Shown here in pieces: positions 60,564 to 64,000 of a stretch of DNA of 64,000 nt. Source of the DNA: Pegea sp. RAD2-039. Lineage: Eukaryota > Chordata > Thaliacea > Salpida > Salpidae. The position numbers and the translations under genes were made by a program. Position 1 is the first letter of the stretch. The number at the start of each line of letters is the position of its first letter. The stretch spans positions 310,001-374,000 of the forward strand of contig JAQGEQ010000345.1 in assembly GCA_034620365.1 (NCBI GenBank). The letters are read 5' to 3'. The notes under the pieces are model-generated. The model worked only from the letters and a program-made list of their open reading frames with translations. It was not told the DNA's origin and searched no databases.

Positions 60564-61620
60564 ATAGAAGTACAAGAACCTAGAAATAAATCCGAAGAAA
60601 GTAGAAAGTAACTTTAATTCTAAATATAAAAATTAATAAAATATATTTAATAAACTTGAATAGAAAACCACAAAATCAAACTGATAATTAAACGCTTTCT
60701 AAAATGTCTAAACATTTTTTTTACTAGAGGCAGCACACTAAGGTACGAGATTTAAAAATTAGATTAAGTGCGAACTTGTAGGTAAAACTGAAGTCGACTG
60801 GACGTTCCGATCAAATCTAATTTCAATATTTGTTAAACATATCAGGTATGAAAATTGTTTTAAATTTTGTTATTTCTATCTGTTGATTTATAACTTTTAA
60901 ATAAATTCACAACTTGTCATGCTTTATTTTGTATACTTTCTTTAACTAGTTATAAAAGTAGTATAACTTGCTAAGATGATGTTTTATTTATAATTTTTGT
61001 GAAATGTTGAAAGTACTTTGAAAATGTTTTAATTCTTTTATTACTTTTATATGCATTTTACATTCTAACTTTTAGATTTACTTAACTTGATTTTAAATTT
61101 TCTAAATGTATGTAAGAGGTTCATGGGTACATAGTAGGTAGGTTTTAGTAATATTATGTGAAAATTATGCAAAGAAACAGTTGAAAGTTTTACATGAATA
61201 AGATGTTTTTAGTTAAATTTTAAAAACATATTTTTTGCTCTTAGATAAAATATGCTTTTTAATTCTGTGCTTACAGTTAATAAATCTTTAGAAAATGTAC
61301 ATGTTTTTGTATTACAGAATTAACTTTTTAACACTCCTATTTAAAAAAAGTTTTTTTTTCAAAATCATTTAGACTTTAACGAAATGTATAACATGTTTGA
61401 AAATATTTTAAAATAATTTTTCTCTTGTGTCTAAAAATCAACTCTAAAAATATAATGATAAAAACAAAAAAATAAATTATTTTCTTGCCTTTTTCTGAAA
61501 ATGTTTTTCCCTAATTTTATTTTGGGGTATTTTGCCTAAATTACAAGTTGGCTTTAAAACAGTTTTCTTGAAAATGTTAGACATAGCACAGTGAATATCA
61601 AACTTTATCAATTAATTAAA
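60564..61620. other. AT-rich region, no gene seen
   Basis: Simple AT-rich DNA with poly-A and poly-T runs. No ORF of note. Confidence 0.5.
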
Positions 61621-62559
61621 ATTAAAACTCATAAGAAGGTTGTGTTAGAGTTAGCAGGTTTAAAAGAGGATTTAGTGGTACACACTGAATATGTAACAAA
61701 AAAAATACTCCAAATACTCGGTCATCTAAGAGACAGTCGCATAGGAAAAGAAAAGACCTGAGATGACGGCTTAGACCGGAACTTAGTATTTGTGCGTTAC
61801 TCAGATTAATGAAAGAGCATCCGGAAGCTCTAGTTATTATGATGAGGAAAAGCTGAAAAATAAAGCAGAAGAAGAAGAAGAGATCCTACCTCACTGTCTA
61901 AAGAACAAACAGCTCTCTACTAATCGGGGATTAAACAGGAGGCCTAAGCTTTCTCGCTCCGAGGAAGAGCAGAACGGAATCAATCATAAACGGCGACAGG
62001 AGGGATATGAGTGTTTTCTCGGGAATATAAGTGAATTCCGTAGAAGTTGTTGCAACCACGAAGGAAGAGAAGATAGTGGAAGCGGGAAAAGAAACTTTGT
62101 AGCGCTGGAACTTCCTTCCTATTTTTTTTATTGATGTATTTCGCGCTGTTCTTTTATTTCAAATGATTTGTAGACAGCTCCTACCACCCACAGTTCTTAA
62201 GTCCTTTAGAAACACAAATTTGTATGAGTATTTATTTATATATTTATTATATGAGTAAACTACATACTGCAATTCCTATGTAGTGTAAAAGAACTTTGTT
62301 TCTGAGGTTATTATGTGGAAAGAAACCAAATAAAGCCTGATCAGGAAAAGCTCAAAGCTTCTGATTACTAAGATTCGAAATGGATATATAGAAGTACCTT
62401 GCTTAAAATTGAAACAGATTTTCCAACCATCTCACTACAGGCTTCAGTGTAGAATCTTTATATATGGGATGTTGGCAGTCTAGATGGAAGGCTGGGAAGA
62501 TATTTGGTCTTCGGTGTTGACAGTTGTGGTAGAGGTAGATTTGACGAGGTAAAGAGAGA
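61621..62559 (+). other. Degenerate mobile-element-like DNA
   Basis: Higher GC than the flanks, with many short ORFs broken by stops. A 114-codon ORF (61790-62134) is rich in Lys, Glu and Arg but shows no family motif. Because the end of a Ty3/gypsy-like element follows, this is probably its decayed interior or another nested relic; I cannot assign parts. Confidence 0.3.
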
Positions 62560-62985
62560 TCTTCACACTATCTAGTAGAAGGAAGAGATGTTTTAAGTTC
62601 CTTATTCCAGCCAATAAACATGATGATGTGAAGAAAGTTGGACTAATAGAAGGTAGCCCAATGTACGTGCGAGTCCGCTATCCAGATAACAGAGAATCCA
62701 TCGTTTCTTTGAGTGATCTAGTCGGTTACTCAAATGCTGATGAAGATGCAGGATGAGGTAGTAAAGAGGATAGTCCTCGAAAGGTTTCACCAAATGATAT
62801 AAGGAAGAGTCCTGATGATAACAGGAGTAGTAACATCAGCTCGAAGAGCAGAAGAGATCGGGGCGTGGAGGTTTTGGGTCCAGCAGATCACTTAAAGGTC
62901 TACCTCCAAAGCGCTACGCTTGGGACTAATTGTCGCAATAACTTAAGATCTTTATTGTTTGGCCCAATTATTTGGTTGGGGAGAA
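62560..62985 (+). mobile_element. C-terminal end of a Ty3/gypsy-like polyprotein, degenerate
   Basis: One frame reads HDDVKKVGLIEGSPMYVRVR and then YPDNRESIVSLSDL, the pattern found at the end of many Ty3/gypsy polyproteins. After an in-frame stop and a frameshift, another frame gives RSLKGLPPKRYAWD and a stop at 62927, the usual last residues of such proteins. About 55 bp later comes a purine tract GGGGAGAA (62978-62985) directly before TGTGG, as a polypurine tract and LTR start should be arranged. The element is broken and I describe it only as a relic. Confidence 0.6.
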
Positions 62986-63150
62986 TGTGGTATACAAGTA
63001 AAGTATTTTGCCGCTGAAGTAAATGAGTTAAACATCGTTCTTGTATAGGCTGTGTTGTGGGTAGCGCGTATCTTTAGTATACTTATCATTGTTGTTAGTC
63101 GCCTTATTGATTTGAAGTCATTATCTTCAAGATATCTTATTTCTTATCAT
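62986..63150 (+). mobile_element. Start of a 3' LTR (extent uncertain)
   Basis: It begins TGTGGTATAC right after the polypurine tract. No second copy of this start was seen within the window, so the 5' LTR is missing or has diverged. The 3' limit is not defined: the sequence runs into the region of the splice acceptor of the PARP gene (63172). Confidence 0.4.
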
Positions 63151-63210
63151 GATTATTTTGTTTGATTTTTAGTAAATTTTCTGGACAAACCTCCACAAAA
63201 TCTCTACAGA

Positions 63211-64000
63211 ATGTGTGAAGGCAATCAAAGTGATGAAAATGTCCCTACTTGCTGTACTACAGTAGATGTAGATGAAAAGTTGCCAATAACTAAACAGATG
63301 AATTACAGAGTTTGTGAAAAAGATGGCTTCGTTTACAGTGCAACAATGGTCAAGACCAAAATACAGCCTTATCATAACAAAGTCATCGTTGTTCAACTTC
63401 TTAAAAAGAAAAAATCTTTAAGATATTCTTACGCGCCCTATATTATCTGGCACCGACACAGTGAAATTGGATATCAGATTAGTTGTGAGATCAAAACATT
63501 TGCTGATTTTGAAAATGCTCTTTCTGCTTATCGAAGATTGTTGTTTATGTACAACGGAAAAGCCATCAAACTAAACGATGATGCCGACAACTTTTTCTTC
63601 TGTCAAATCAAACTAGAAAGAAACCAAATAATTTTAGAAAAAGAACTGGATAAAGATATTCCTAAAGATGTCTTCTTAATAAAAGAAGAGATCGACTTTT
63701 TAAAATTTATTATACATCCAGTAAAAATTCAAGAACTCTTGGATCAAATGGGTGGGAGTTTATATAGAACAGTTGTTGGAAGACTAGATAAGACACAAAT
63801 ATCAGCAGGAAAAGCAATCCTTCAACACGTGTTGAAACTTCACTTAAAGTCTCGTGTGAGTTCTGTAAAAACAAGCACCTTGATTCAGTTGAGTGAAATC
63901 TTCTACAAAAGGATCCCTCATATGTTCAACTTCCGTAAGATTCCTCTTCTAGACTCCGGAGAGGTTGTATACAACAAGTTCAAGCTTCTAGAAGCGCTAG
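63211..64000 (+). CDS. PARP2/3-like poly(ADP-ribose) polymerase, 5' part only
   Basis: DNA-damage-activated ADP-ribosyltransferases of the PARP1/2/3 group use a WGR domain to sense DNA ends and a helical domain to hold the catalytic domain inactive. The frame is open from the acceptor at 63172 to the window end (263 codons from the ATG at 63211). Residues about 33-125 fit a WGR domain (RVCEKDGFVY, KVIVVQLLKK), but the defining WGRVG is replaced by WHRHSEIG. Residues about 160-263 fit the helical regulatory domain: LLDQMGGSLYRTVVGRLDKT, then LSEIFYKRIPHMFNFRKIPL. The catalytic domain lies beyond 64000. The short N-terminus (no zinc fingers) favours PARP2/3 over PARP1. An acceptor (TTTGATTTTTAG) ends 38 nt before the ATG. 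The LTR relic immediately upstream could influence its promoter. Confidence 0.8.
   Translation, partial: MCEGNQSDENVPTCCTTVDVDEKLPITKQMNYRVCEKDGFVYSATMVKTKIQPYHNKVIVVQLLKKKKSLRYSYAPYIIWHRHSEIGYQISCEIKTFADFENALSAYRRLLFMYNGKAIKLNDDADNFFFCQIKLERNQIILEKELDKDIPKDVFLIKEEIDFLKFIIHPVKIQELLDQMGGSLYRTVVGRLDKTQISAGKAILQHVLKLHLKSRVSSVKTSTLIQLSEIFYKRIPHMFNFRKIPLLDSGEVVYNKFKLLEAL

Overview
The window is nuclear DNA of an animal. It is strongly AT-rich, it has spliced genes for conserved eukaryotic proteins, and it carries a complete vWA-TSPN-collagen gene of the FACIT type plus non-LTR and LTR retroelement remnants. Introns fall into two sizes: many of 45-67 nt and others of about 100 nt to several kb. Every gene model I could build has a candidate 3' splice site 5-47 nt upstream of its start codon, as expected if messages receive a spliced leader. 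A chordate-type collagen XXI/XXII, small introns, probable trans-splicing and a possible operon make a tunicate my first guess, but the species cannot be fixed from sequence alone.

Layout. 1-96: 3' tail of a LINE. 458-2231: two small unrecognised minus-strand ORFs. 2742-3439: what looks like a decayed gene. 4221-9082: VPS41 (24 exons, 889 aa, plus strand). 11070-16934: a giant Ser/Pro-rich protein made of about 145 copies of a 39-bp unit (plus strand). 17553-20520: ATP6AP2, the (pro)renin receptor (7 exons, 349 aa, minus). 22927-23902: fructosamine/ketosamine-3-kinase (3 exons, minus). 25101-25721: GINS3/PSF3 (intronless, minus). 25852-27585: a beta-adaptin-like trunk, perhaps AP-4 beta (intronless, minus). 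30342-31307: ALG5 (intronless, plus). 33.9-37.3 kb: a relatively GC-rich promoter-like stretch crowded with the palindrome TGACGTCA. 36339-53510: FACIT collagen (45 coding exons, 1619 aa, plus). 56.7-59.7 kb: a broken LINE with PHD-finger ORF1, endonuclease and an internally deleted reverse transcriptase (minus). 60.2-60.6 kb: a second LINE tail and a retroelement endonuclease fragment. About 62.56-63.15 kb: the end of a Ty3/gypsy-like element and its LTR. 63211-64000: the first part of a PARP2/3-like poly(ADP-ribose) polymerase, cut by the window edge.

The genes do not form one pathway. Several concern endomembranes (VPS41 in HOPS, ATP6AP2 in the V-ATPase, the adaptin in coat formation, ALG5 in the ER lumenal lipid-sugar supply), two concern the genome (GINS3, PARP), one is a protein-repair kinase and one is extracellular matrix. 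The beta-adaptin and GINS3 genes are so close, with no poly(A) signal between them and a good acceptor just before GINS3, that they may be one operon. The most unusual locus is the 39-bp-repeat gene, which is open in two plus-strand frames and nearly open on the minus strand.
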